NCBI RefSeq assembly: GCF_003667445.1
Contig: NZ_RCTF01000002.1
Location: 293,502-357,501 of the forward strand
DNA from: Xanthobacter tagetidis
Lineage (GTDB): Bacteria; Pseudomonadota; Alphaproteobacteria; Rhizobiales; Xanthobacteraceae
Reading direction: 5' to 3'
DNA: 64,000 bases
In this document: piece after piece, positions 9,517-17,865 of the stretch
How the letters are laid out: each line of letters opens with the position of its first letter
Position numbering within the stretch: position 1 is the stretch's first letter
Translations under genes and position numbers: made by a program
Notes under the pieces: model-generated
Seen by the model: only the letters and a program-made list of their open reading frames with translations
Databases searched by the model: none
What the model was told of the DNA's origin: nothing

Positions 9517-9645
9517 TCTCGTTCCGTCCTTGCCTCTTGTCCTCTGGGTCTCGGAAAGACCGCGCTATCGGACCCGCGTGCGGCGCGTGCTCCGGAGGCT
9601 GTCGGGACACGCCACCCTCGCGGGTCCTTGTCCTGTCCTCCTGCC

Positions 9646-9751
9646 GTCATGCCCCGGCTTGTCCGGGGCATCCACCCGCCGCTCGCGCGGCGTGTCAGGA
9701 CCGGTCAGGCCCGGCCCACAGGGTGGACCCCCGGACAAGCCGGGGGGTGAC
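9646..9751. repeat. Palindromic repeat element, family 1 (two-armed)
   Basis: The left arm ATGCCCCGGCTTGTCCGGGGCAT (9649-9671) is a hairpin by itself. The right arm around CCGGACAAGCCGG (9731-9744) is its inverted partner, and the whole is bounded by GTCA...TGAC. Copies occur at 42150, 42262, 43255 and a half copy at 62987. Such intergenic elements are common in Hyphomicrobiales genomes. Confidence 0.85.
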
Positions 9752-9805
9752 GGTACGGCAAATGCCTGGGGATCTCCTCAAAGCCATGCCGGCTCCTCGC
9801 AATCC

Positions 9806-10594
9806 TCAAGCTGCCGTCGACGCGTCGCGTCCCGACACGGAGATCCAGTGGCGGATCTCCGAGCGGATGCGGTCCACCTCGGCCGGGCTGTCGCTGGCGC
9901 CCTCAGGCACGGCGATCTGGTGCACGAGGCGCGCCGGCGCGCCGAACACCAGGATGCGGGTACCGAGATAGATCGCCTCGTCGATGGAGTGGGTGACGAT
10001 CAGGAACGTCATCTTCTGCCGCCGCGCCAGCGCCCGGAAGTCGGAGCGCAGCCGCATGGCGGTGATCTCGTCGAGCGCGCTGAAGGCCTCGTCCAGGAGG
10101 ATGATCTCCGGGCCGGTCGCGAAGGCGCGGGCGATGTTGGTGCGCTGGCGCATGCCGCCGGACATCTCGCTCGGCAGCGCCTCGGTGAAGGTCCCGAGGC
10201 CCACCGCGCGAAGCCATTCGCGCGCCCGCTCGCGCCGCTCCGCCTCCGGAACGCCCTGGATCTGAAGGCCGAGCGCCACGTTGTCGGTGGCGGTGAGCCA
10301 GGGCAGGAGCCGGTCCTCCTGGAAGATGCGCGCGATGCGGCCCTTCTTGCGGATGAACTTCTCCACCGGCTCGCCGTCGATGGTGATGCGCCCGCCGTCG
10401 AGGCTCTTGAGGCCCAGCAGGCAGTCGAACAGCACCGACTTGCCGGCGCCGGTGGGCCCGACGATGGCGACATACTCGTTGTCGGCCACGTCGAAGGTCA
10501 GCTCGCGGATCGCCTCCACGGCGCCGCCGCTCTTCTGGATGAAGGACTTCTTCGCCTTCTCGACGCGGATCTTCACAGGCGATTGCTCGGACAT
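9806..10594 (-). CDS. ABC transporter ATP-binding protein, nitrate/sulfonate/taurine type
   Basis: This 262-residue ATPase has Walker A GPTGAGKS followed by V rather than the usual T, a Q-loop IFQEDRLLPWLTAT, the signature MSGGMRQRTNIARAFA and Walker B IILLDEAFSALDEIT. The LSGGM-type signature resembles TauB/SsuB-like transporters. It lies 8 bp after the permease gene and completes an importer with the binding protein at 11479. A palindromic repeat separates it from the FAD monooxygenase gene downstream, which may end part of the transcript here. Confidence 0.9.
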   Translation of the reverse strand: MSEQSPVKIRVEKAKKSFIQKSGGAVEAIRELTFDVADNEYVAIVGPTGAGKSVLFDCLLGLKSLDGGRITIDGEPVEKFIRKKGRIARIFQEDRLLPWLTATDNVALGLQIQGVPEAERRERAREWLRAVGLGTFTEALPSEMSGGMRQRTNIARAFATGPEIILLDEAFSALDEITAMRLRSDFRALARRQKMTFLIVTHSIDEAIYLGTRILVFGAPARLVHQIAVPEGASDSPAEVDRIRSEIRHWISVSGRDASTAA

Positions 10595-10602
10595 GGCGGG
10601 CC

Positions 10603-11409
10603 TCACGTGCGGTCGTGGTGGTCGCCGCGCCAGCGCAGCACGATGCGTTCGAGCGCCTCGACGCCGTGGGTCATCATGATCGCCACCGCCACCATGATGA
10701 GGGTCCAGGCGAGCACCATGGCCATGTCGAACACGTTCTTGGCGAGGTCGAGCTCGCGGCCAATGCCGAACGAGGCGCCCACCAGCTCGGCCACGATCAC
10801 GGTGCGCACCGCATTGCCGATGTTGAGCTTGGTGGCGGTGAAGGCGAACGACTTCACGAACGGCCACAGCAGCAGGCGGATGTACTGGGCGCGGCTGGCG
10901 CCGAACGAGAGCACCATGTCGGTGAGCTTGCGGTCGATGGAGCGCACGCCGTCATAGACGCAGAAGGCGGTGATCGGCACGCACAGCATCACCAGCACGA
11001 AGGCGATGCGCAGCTCCACGTTGGAAAACCAGATCACCACGATGATCACCCAGTTCAGCGCCGGCACGCCCATGATGAACTTGATGATCGGCCGCAGGAA
11101 GTCGTCGGCCCCGCGCCACAGCCCCATGGCCAGCCCGATGGGCACGCCGATGAGGAGCGACAGCATCACCGCGAACATCATCCGCGCGAAGGTGATGAGC
11201 CCCTGGGAGAGCATGTCCCAGGTGGTGAGGATGGTGAGGATGTTCTTCGCGATGTCGCCGAGGCTCGGGAACAGGATCGGCGGGAAGAACAGGGACGCCG
11301 TCTGCCAGGCGATGGCGAGCACCGCGAACGGCGCGACGGCCTTCAGGGCCCGCACGGCGCCGCGTCGGAGGCGGCTCGGCGCGGGGGCCGCGACTGCGAT
11401 GTCGGACAT
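10603..11409 (-). CDS. ABC transporter permease, TauC/SsuC-like
   Basis: This 268-residue protein has about six membrane segments (VAPFAVLAIAWQTA, MMFAVMLSLLIGVPIGLA and others). The ATPase-contact loop reads VLSFGASRAQYIRLLLWPFVKS, an EAA-like motif that is less canonical than in ssuC. Between the binding protein and ATPase genes on the same strand it forms the membrane part of the second uptake system. A 69-bp gap separates it from the binding-protein gene. Confidence 0.88.
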   Translation of the reverse strand: MSDIAVAAPAPSRLRRGAVRALKAVAPFAVLAIAWQTASLFFPPILFPSLGDIAKNILTILTTWDMLSQGLITFARMMFAVMLSLLIGVPIGLAMGLWRGADDFLRPIIKFIMGVPALNWVIIVVIWFSNVELRIAFVLVMLCVPITAFCVYDGVRSIDRKLTDMVLSFGASRAQYIRLLLWPFVKSFAFTATKLNIGNAVRTVIVAELVGASFGIGRELDLAKNVFDMAMVLAWTLIMVAVAIMMTHGVEALERIVLRWRGDHHDRT

Positions 11410-11478
11410 GAGGCGATCCTCCGTGGCCAGTCCCGGCGGCGCGGCGAAGCCGGCGGCCGGGACGGTCGTTTCTGCCGC

Positions 11479-12468
11479 TTACTTCTTGGGCCAGGTGTAA
11501 TAGACGCCGGCGTCCGGGACGGCATTAAGGAAGCCGGCCTCCTTGAAGCCCTTGAACAGGGCATCGAGGTTGTCCTTCTGCTCGATCGCGGGGACGACCA
11601 CGAAGGTGGTGATCTTCATCTTCCGGCTCTCCTGAAGCGCCTCAACGGGCACCTTGGCGAACTCGGAAATGATCTTGTCGGCCTCTTCCGGGTTGGTGTT
11701 GTAGAAGTCCGCGGCCTCCTGCCACATCTTCAGCGTGGCCTGGACCTTGTCCGGATTGGCGTCGATCCAGGCCTTGTGGGCGAAGGCGCCGAGATACCAG
11801 ACCGGCGCGTCGGACTTCATGCCGAGCGCCTCGCGGATCGAGGCGTTCATGTCGCCCACCAGGTGGAAGCCCTTGATGAGGGTCGAGGACAGGGCGGGGT
11901 CGAACAGCAGGCCGGCATCGGCGCGGTCGGCGAGCAGCATGGTCTGCACCGCTGCCGGAGCGGCGTCGACCACGTTGATGTTCTTGCGCGGATCGAGGTC
12001 GTTCTGCTTCAGGAAGAACGAGGCCATGCCGTAGAAGCCGGACGAGGTGGTCGCCGCCACCGTCTTGCCCTTGAGGTCCGCCGGCTTGGTGATGTCCGCC
12101 TTGTTGGAGACGAAGGCGTGGTTGGCGGTGGAGATGGTGAACAGCAACTGCACCGGCATGCCGCGGGTATAGAAGTTCGCCCCCGAGAACAGCGCGCCGA
12201 AGATGTGCGTGGTGCGGCCCGAGGCGAAGTCCGAATAGAGGATGCCGGGGTTCGGGTAGAGCTTGATGTCGAAGTCGAGCCCGTACTTCTTGTCGAGCCC
12301 GCGCTTCTGGATGATCGGCACGAGGAACGAGCCGTTCGAGGGCGGGGCGAGGCCGCCCGCGCCGGAGACGGTTTCCTGCGCGAGCGCGGGCGACGCCACA
12401 GCCAGGGCGCCGGCCAGAAGGCCGGCGAGGGCCGAGCGGCGCGTGAGAGGGCCGAAAATCGAAGTCAT
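11479..12468 (-). CDS. ABC transporter substrate-binding protein, NMT1-like
   Basis: This 329-residue periplasmic protein has a signal peptide ending near ALAQETV. ATG 12468 is chosen because AAGGGG lies 7 nt upstream; the frame remains open 11 codons further without a better site. The body shows NMT1-family features such as VGDMNASI and KPADLKGKTVAATTSSG. The early stretch NPGILYSDFASGRTTHIFGA is unlike the paired SsuA proteins at 5-6 kb, so a non-sulfonate ligand is likely. It is the second gene after the DUF2848 gene and probably feeds the catabolic enzymes encoded nearby. Confidence 0.87.
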   Translation of the reverse strand: MTSIFGPLTRRSALAGLLAGALAVASPALAQETVSGAGGLAPPSNGSFLVPIIQKRGLDKKYGLDFDIKLYPNPGILYSDFASGRTTHIFGALFSGANFYTRGMPVQLLFTISTANHAFVSNKADITKPADLKGKTVAATTSSGFYGMASFFLKQNDLDPRKNINVVDAAPAAVQTMLLADRADAGLLFDPALSSTLIKGFHLVGDMNASIREALGMKSDAPVWYLGAFAHKAWIDANPDKVQATLKMWQEAADFYNTNPEEADKIISEFAKVPVEALQESRKMKITTFVVVPAIEQKDNLDALFKGFKEAGFLNAVPDAGVYYTWPKK

Positions 12469-12521
12469 CGCTTGTCCCCTTCCGGTTGTTCTGGTGGACA
12501 CCTGATGGCGCCCGCCGGGGC

Positions 12522-13220
12522 TCAGCCGAGCACCGGCAGCACGCTCACGTCGTAGCCGTGGCGGATGGTGCGGCCGAGCACGGGGTCCTCGATCTCGAAC
12601 TCGAAGCGGTCGGCGGGGCGGATGCCGCCATGGGCGGCGAGCGTGCCGCAGAACATGGCGGCGCCGCCCTCGAACGGGCCGTCATAGCCACTGAGGATGT
12701 CGAGCGGCGGCAGCATGGCGGCGACCGAACCCTCCTGGTAGAGCGCGCGCTTGCCGTCGATGACGGCGTAGGAGCGCAGCATCAGGCGATCCCAGTGGGG
12801 CAGCACCTCGTCCAGCGCCCACAGCTCGGGCGCCACGGGCTTGTCGCACATCTGCTTGGAAACAGTGATGTTGTAGGTCTCGACCTTGCGGTCGGTATGG
12901 TCCGAGCCGATGCCGAGGAAGCGGCGGGCGCCGGTCTTGAGGATCATGAACTCCACCTCGCCGGACGAATCCGGGCCGGTGGATTCGATGGCGTCGGCGG
13001 TGGTCAGGCGGGCGGCGGCGACGCGGTAGTAGATCGGCGTCGAGGCGGGGCGCGGAACGCCCAGCTCCTCCAGCTCCTTGATGTGCTTTTCCAGCGCGAC
13101 CTTGTCGCGCCCGGTCCAGCCGGCGATGACGGCGGTGCGGACGAGGATGGTCTCCTCATAGGAGCGGCCGTCGGCGTGGACGGTGAAGGTGAGGGCCTGG
13201 GCGTGTCCGGATGCGGACAT
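12522..13220 (-). CDS. DUF2848 family protein (fumarylacetoacetase-fold-like hydrolase candidate)
   Basis: The 232-residue product matches the DUF2848 family in length and in its C-terminal stretch FCGTLAAHGGIRPADRFEFE followed by DPVLGRTIRHGYDV. This resembles the cap of fumarylacetoacetate-hydrolase-like enzymes, although no reaction is established for the family. ATG 13220 has an excellent upstream GGAGGAAAC. It opens the leftward operon that continues with the binding protein 53 bp downstream. With a ring-type FAD monooxygenase in the same group, a role in cleaving a ring-derived keto acid or amide is plausible but unproven. Confidence 0.8.
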   Translation of the reverse strand: MSASGHAQALTFTVHADGRSYEETILVRTAVIAGWTGRDKVALEKHIKELEELGVPRPASTPIYYRVAAARLTTADAIESTGPDSSGEVEFMILKTGARRFLGIGSDHTDRKVETYNITVSKQMCDKPVAPELWALDEVLPHWDRLMLRSYAVIDGKRALYQEGSVAAMLPPLDILSGYDGPFEGGAAMFCGTLAAHGGIRPADRFEFEIEDPVLGRTIRHGYDVSVLPVLG

Positions 13221-13534
13221 CTTGTTTCCTCCAATGGATTGGCACTGCGGGAGATTCTGGAACGGCGGCGGCCCGGACGGGGCGCGAGCTGGCTTTCATA
13301 CAAAGCCATCCTCGGGCCCGGTTCAAGCTGAAATATCAGGCGGATTTCACAATGATCCAGCCGAAGGCGCGAAGAGGCAGCGGGACTGTCCTATTTATCC
13401 AATAGACTGATTTTCATATATAAAACTGAGCACCCGGACCGCGCTTCGCCTTCCGATCGTGGCGGCGGATGCTGAATGGGCAGGCGCTCCTTTGCCCAAT
13501 CAGAGGGCAGGTCCAGGGCTTCCCACCCGCGGCC
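13221..13534. promoter_or_regulatory. Promoter region of the DUF2848/ABC operon with motif at 13391-13408
   Basis: No gene is supported here. Bases 13325-13435 are AT-rich. The segment CTATTTATCCAATAGACT holds the inverted repeat CTATT-N5-AATAG and, read leftward (AGTCTATTGGATAAATAG), matches 14 of 18 bases of the motif in front of the sulfonate operon. It may be a binding site for the FCD GntR protein or for another common regulator. Confidence 0.5.
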
Positions 13535-13927
13535 TCACTCGGCCTCGGCCGCATGGCGCGGCAGGCCGGGGCCGAGGCCGTCGGCCATGGCGAGGGCGGT
13601 TGATGTCCAGATGTGGTGGGTGGGCGTCAGCTGGTCCGGGTCGTCGAGGGTGCCCAGCGTCACGTCCACCGCATCCTCGCGCGCCATGTCGAAGAGGATC
13701 GGGCTGCCGCAGGTGCCGCAGAAGCCGCGGGAGACGCCGGGGGAGGAGGCGTAGGTCGCCATAACCCCTTGCACGACCTCGAAATCCTCGCGCGCCACGG
13801 TCACCCACGGCAAGGCGGCCGAGCCCGAGGCGCGGCGGCAGATGGTGCAGTGGCACCAATAGGCCGCGCGCGGATGACGCAGCCGGTAGCGCACCGCGCC
13901 GCACAGGCAACCGCCTTGGAGGACCAT
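13535..13927 (-). CDS. GFA family zinc-binding protein (glutathione-dependent formaldehyde-activating-like)
   Basis: This 130-residue protein has the Cys pattern of the GFA/CENP-V fold: GGCLCGAVRY near the start, CHCTICRRASG, and FCGTCGSPILFD. These cysteines bind one structural and one catalytic zinc in Gfa. ATG 13927 is chosen because AAAGGGA lies 6 nt before it. The founding member was proposed to help glutathione trap formaldehyde, but most homologues have no proven reaction. The flanking genes give no clue to its role. Confidence 0.85.
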   Translation of the reverse strand: MVLQGGCLCGAVRYRLRHPRAAYWCHCTICRRASGSAALPWVTVAREDFEVVQGVMATYASSPGVSRGFCGTCGSPILFDMAREDAVDVTLGTLDDPDQLTPTHHIWTSTALAMADGLGPGLPRHAAEAE

Positions 13928-14016
13928 GCGAAGTCCCTTTCCCGATCTCGCGAAATCACGCCCAATTCCCCGCGAGTCCACCTAGTCCCGCCTGGTCCCT
14001 TCCCGTCGTCCCGCCC

Positions 14017-14805
14017 TCAGGTGGCGATGGCGAGATCGGCCCACACCGGCACGTGGTCGGAGGGCTTCTCCCAGGCGCGCACGTGCTTGTCGATGCCCAC
14101 CGCGATCAGCCTGTCCGCCGCCTGCGGCGAGAGCAGCAGATGGTCGATGCGGATGCCGTTGTCGCGCTGCCACGCCCCCGCCTGGTAGTCCCAGAAGGTG
14201 TAGAGGCGCGGCGCGTCGGAGGCGGCGCGCACCGCGTCGGTCAGGCCGAGATGGATCAGCTCGCGGAACGCCTGCCGGGTGCGCGGAAGAAACAGGGCGT
14301 CGCCCGCCCAGGCCGCGGGGTCGGCGGCGTCCTCCGGCATGGGGATGACGTTGAAGTCGCCGGCCAGCACCAGCGGCTCCTCCAGCTTCAGCCGGTCTTC
14401 GGCGAACGCCTTCAGGCGCGCCATGAAGCCGAGCTTGTAGGGATATTTCTCGGTGTCCGGCGGGTTGCCGTTGGGCAGATAGAGGCAGGCGACCCGCACC
14501 ACCCCGCCTTTCACCGACACCACCGCCTCGATGAAGCGCGCCTGCTCGTCGCCGTCGTCGCCGGCGAGGCCGTGGGTCACGTCCTCGAGCGGCAGCTTGG
14601 AGAGCAGGGCGACGCCGTTGAAGCCCTTCTGGCCGTGGACGCTCACATTGTAGCCGAGGCTCTCGAACGGCTCACGCGGAAACGCCTCCGTCTGGCACTT
14701 GATCTCCTGGAGGCAGACCACCTCCGGGTCGGTTGCCTTGAGCCACGCCACCGCGTGGTCGAGCCGCTGGCGGATGGAGTTCACGTTCCAGGTGGCGATG
14801 CGCAT
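14017..14805 (-). CDS. xthA: Exodeoxyribonuclease III (AP endonuclease)
   Basis: This 262-residue XthA cuts DNA 5' of abasic sites and removes 3' blocking groups during base excision repair. The start MRIATWNVNSIRQR is diagnostic. Catalytic motifs of the exonuclease-endonuclease-phosphatase fold are present: CLQEIKCQ (metal-binding Glu), LYLPNGNP, LAGDFNVIP (Asp/Asn), RIDHLLLS and SDHVPVWADL (His). It appears as a single gene, convergent with nothing close and followed by the GFA gene 89 bp further left. Confidence 0.95.
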   Translation of the reverse strand: MRIATWNVNSIRQRLDHAVAWLKATDPEVVCLQEIKCQTEAFPREPFESLGYNVSVHGQKGFNGVALLSKLPLEDVTHGLAGDDGDEQARFIEAVVSVKGGVVRVACLYLPNGNPPDTEKYPYKLGFMARLKAFAEDRLKLEEPLVLAGDFNVIPMPEDAADPAAWAGDALFLPRTRQAFRELIHLGLTDAVRAASDAPRLYTFWDYQAGAWQRDNGIRIDHLLLSPQAADRLIAVGIDKHVRAWEKPSDHVPVWADLAIAT

Positions 14806-14873
14806 TGGGGGGCTCCTCGGGCCGGCGAGGATAGCGTGCGGCGCCCCGGCCGCAAGGGCGGGGGCGGGGAGCA

Positions 14874-15000
14874 CCCGTCCCCCTTGTGGGGAGGGCCAGG
14901 GTTGGGGGTGTCGGACCCATGCGGGAAGGCGCTTCCGCCGTCATGTCCGAGGGGCGCGCGACCCCCGCCCACTCGCCCCTCCCCGCAAGGAGGAGGGGAG
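14874..15000. repeat. Palindromic repeat element, family 2
   Basis: The left arm runs CCCGTCCCCCTTGTGGGGAGGG and then GGGTTGGGGGTGTCGG. The right arm near 14959-15000 reads CGACCCCCGCCC...CGCCCCTCCCCGCAAGGAGGAGGGG. The arms can pair both internally and with each other. A half copy sharing GGGGAGGG and GGGGGTGTCGG lies at 39270-39314. It occupies most of the 356-bp gap between xthA and the acyltransferase gene; the remainder shows nothing recognisable. Confidence 0.75.
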
Positions 15001-15161
15001 TGCACCTGGCTTTGCGGTGTGGCTCACGGGGAGCCGGCCGGGAGTAGTCGCGGCGGCGCATCAGGTTCAAACGATCCCGCGTCCGCCGCCCGCCCGGCTT
15101 GCGGGCCGCGGCAAAGAATGGCATGGACGATCCTCGCTCCGGCCACAGCGGTATTTCCGGC

Positions 15162-16568
15162 ATGACGTTCGCCTCGATCGAGTTTCTCTTTTATTTTTTC
15201 CCGCTGTTCCTGGTCCTGTATTTTTCCGCGAAGACGATTACGACGCGGAACTATATCTTTCTTGCCTTCTCTGTGGTCTTTTATGCGGCGGGCTACACGC
15301 CGCATATCATCGTTCTGTTCTTTTCTGTTGCGGTAAATTATTTTCTTGCGCAGATGATCGACCGCAGGGATGGACCTGAGCGTAAGAAGATGCTCGTGGT
15401 CGCCATCACATTCAATCTCATTCTGCTCGGCATCTTCAAGTATACCGGATTTCTAATCCAGAACCTCAACGTGCTTCTGGAGCCGACCGGCTTCTCGTTC
15501 CAGGTTCCCGCCATCGGCCTGCCGCTCGGCATCTCGTTCTATTCCTTCCACGCCATTTCCTATATCGCCGATATCTACAAGCGGAAGGTGCGCGCCAACC
15601 GGGACCCGGCCCAGTTCGCGCTCTATATGTGCATGTTCCCGCAGCTCGTGGCGGGCCCCATCGTGCGCTACAACACGGTGGCGCGGCAGCTTTCCAAGCG
15701 GCGCACCACCTGGGGCCGCTTCTCCGCCGGCGCGCGGCTGTTCGCCATCGGCCTCGCCTGGAAGGTGCTGATCGCCGACGAGCTGGCGCGCCTGGTGGAC
15801 GGCATCTTCGACACCACCACCAACCCCACCTTCGTGGAGGCGTGGCTCGGCGTCTTCGCCTACACGATCCAGCTTTATTACGATTTCGCCGGCTACTCGA
15901 CCATGGCGGTGGGCCTCGGCGTGATGGTGGGCTTCGTGCTGCCGCGCAATTTCCGCGTGCCGCTCACCTCCAAGAGCATCACCGAGTTCTGGCGCCGCTG
16001 GCACATGAGCCTGTCGGCCTTCCTGCGCGACTATCTCTACATTCCCCTCGGCGGCAGCCGGAAGGGCGAGACGCGCACCTACATCAACCTCTGGATCGTC
16101 TTCCTGCTGTGCGGCCTGTGGCACGGGGCCAGCTGGAACTTCGTGCTGTGGGGCGGCTATCACGGCATGTTCCTGGCCATGGAGCGCGCCGGCCTCGGGC
16201 GCATGCTGGAGCGCCTGCCGGGCGGCCTCGCCCAGGTCTATGCCATGGGGGTCCTGATGGTGGGCTGGTGCCTGTTCCGCACCAATTCCATGCCCGAGGC
16301 GGTGGAGATGTTCCAGGGCCTGATCGGCCTCAACGGCTTCTACCGCCCTTCCATGGCGCTCAGCTTCGGCCTCACCCCGCTCGCCATCGTCGCCATGATC
16401 GTCGGCTCGGCCATCGGCTTCTGGCAGTGGAAGCGCTGGCCGATCCTGTCCGGCGAGGGGCGGTTCGCCATGGTGGCGGACTATGCCTTCATCGGCGTGC
16501 TGATGGTGTTCAGCATCATCTGGCTCGGCGGCGCCTCCTCGACGCCGTTCCTCTACTACCGGTTCTGA
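15162..16568 (+). CDS. MBOAT family O-acyltransferase, AlgI-like
   Basis: This 468-residue multipass protein would move acetyl groups across the inner membrane for O-acetylation of a polysaccharide. It shows the MBOAT core: PLGISFYSFHAISYIADIYK, MFPQLVAGPIVRY, QLYYDFAGYSTMAVGLG, ITEFWRRWHMSLS and the catalytic-His region LCGLWHGASWNFVLWGGYHG. ATG 15162 is chosen because the family starts MTFASIEFLFYFF; an ATG at 15123 would add 13 residues. Roughly the first 250 bases are much more T-rich than the rest. It is followed after 3 bp by the AlgX-like gene. No polymer synthase is seen nearby. Confidence 0.9.
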   Translation: MTFASIEFLFYFFPLFLVLYFSAKTITTRNYIFLAFSVVFYAAGYTPHIIVLFFSVAVNYFLAQMIDRRDGPERKKMLVVAITFNLILLGIFKYTGFLIQNLNVLLEPTGFSFQVPAIGLPLGISFYSFHAISYIADIYKRKVRANRDPAQFALYMCMFPQLVAGPIVRYNTVARQLSKRRTTWGRFSAGARLFAIGLAWKVLIADELARLVDGIFDTTTNPTFVEAWLGVFAYTIQLYYDFAGYSTMAVGLGVMVGFVLPRNFRVPLTSKSITEFWRRWHMSLSAFLRDYLYIPLGGSRKGETRTYINLWIVFLLCGLWHGASWNFVLWGGYHGMFLAMERAGLGRMLERLPGGLAQVYAMGVLMVGWCLFRTNSMPEAVEMFQGLIGLNGFYRPSMALSFGLTPLAIVAMIVGSAIGFWQWKRWPILSGEGRFAMVADYAFIGVLMVFSIIWLGGASSTPFLYYRF

Positions 16569-16571
16569 GCC

Positions 16572-17747
16572 ATGACCCTGCTCTCGCGCCATCGCCGCTA
16601 TATGGGCGCCATGATCGCCGGCATCTTCGCGCTGCTGCTGCTGTCGAACCTCATCCCCGATCCGCTCGGCCGGTTCACCTGGCGCTCGGCGCTGCGGCCG
16701 GAGCTGGGCTACGGCCACATGATCTCGGTGGCGTTCAACAATGTGGGCGAGTTCATCCAGGACAATTTCGGCTTCCGCGCCTCGCTGCCGGTGCTGCGCC
16801 GGGAGCTACGCGCGGAACTCGCCTCGCCCGATACCCGGCCGATCTATTCCGGCCGCACCGGCCAGCTGTTCTGGGGGCGCGAGAACAGCCCCGAGCAGTC
16901 CGCCGGCGCCTTCGTGCGGGTGCCGGGCGTGCGGCGCTTCGCCGAGATGATCGGCGAGATGAACGCCATCCTCACCGCCCAGGGCGCGAAGCTCGTGGTG
17001 GCGCTGCCGCCCAACGCCCAGTCGGTGGACCTGGAGGGCCTGCCGGAGTGGCACGACCGGCTCGCCTATCCCACCACCGAGTACGACCTCATGCTCGGCG
17101 CCATGAAGGCGCTCGGCGTCACGGCGGTGGACCTGCGCGCGGAACTGCGCAAGACGCCCTATCCGCGCTACCTGCTCACCGACACCCACTGGAACTACCG
17201 CTCCTCGGTCGCCGCCTTCAACGCGGCGGTGACGGCGGCGGGGCATCCGGAATGGGCCCTCGACCTTTCGCGCGCCATCGGCGCCCAGCGGACGGTCCCG
17301 TCCGGCGACCTCCTGCGCACCATGCGGATGCCGCCGCAGATCCAGGACCACAACTTCGTGCTCCACGTGCCGCTGCGGAAGTTCGCGCTGGATCCGCGGC
17401 TGCCGCACCACAACGTGTTCCGCCCCTTCGCCTCCACCGTGTTCCCCTATAGCGGCGGGGGTCCGCGCGTGCTGGTGATGGGCGACAGCTTCAGCGCCCT
17501 GGTCTGGCCGCGCCTGTTCATGAATTCCAACGTGTCCGAGGTCGGCTGGATGCACGCCTCGCGGCAGGTGCTCGGCTCGTGCGATTTCAATTTCGACAAC
17601 CTGCTGCGCTTCAAGCCGGACATCGTCATCTATGCCCGCGGCGAGCGCTTCTTCACCTGCGCGCCCCACGCCTGGCCGCGCAACCTGCCGCGCCCGGACG
17701 CGGCGCTGAAGGCGAAGGTCGCGGCGGCGGTGCCCGCTTTGCCGTGA
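16572..17747 (+). CDS. AlgX/AlgJ-like SGNH-fold O-acetyltransferase
   Basis: This 391-residue protein has one N-terminal membrane anchor (MGAMIAGIFALLLLSNLIP) and a periplasmic SGNH-type domain. The Asp-His pair is in LLTDTHWNYRS and the serine motif is VLVMGDSFSALVW, the arrangement used by AlgX and AlgJ to transfer acetyl groups to alginate. Together with the MBOAT protein it forms a two-gene acetylation module. The acceptor polymer is unknown; cellulose, an exopolysaccharide or another surface glycan are options. Confidence 0.87.
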   Translation: MTLLSRHRRYMGAMIAGIFALLLLSNLIPDPLGRFTWRSALRPELGYGHMISVAFNNVGEFIQDNFGFRASLPVLRRELRAELASPDTRPIYSGRTGQLFWGRENSPEQSAGAFVRVPGVRRFAEMIGEMNAILTAQGAKLVVALPPNAQSVDLEGLPEWHDRLAYPTTEYDLMLGAMKALGVTAVDLRAELRKTPYPRYLLTDTHWNYRSSVAAFNAAVTAAGHPEWALDLSRAIGAQRTVPSGDLLRTMRMPPQIQDHNFVLHVPLRKFALDPRLPHHNVFRPFASTVFPYSGGGPRVLVMGDSFSALVWPRLFMNSNVSEVGWMHASRQVLGSCDFNFDNLLRFKPDIVIYARGERFFTCAPHAWPRNLPRPDAALKAKVAAAVPALP

Positions 17748-17865
17748 CGCCGCGCCGCCGCGCGCGGGGATACCGGCCCTTGCGGCGCGGGCGTAAGGTC
17801 CCTGCGGTCCGATAGCGCGGGCAGGGGGCGGCAAGCGGCGGGCAGGCGGCGGGCAGGGGGAAGGC

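Noticed and set aside
15060..15085. GGTTCAAACGATCC resembling a tRNA T-loop
   Set aside because: No matching acceptor, anticodon or D arms are found around it.
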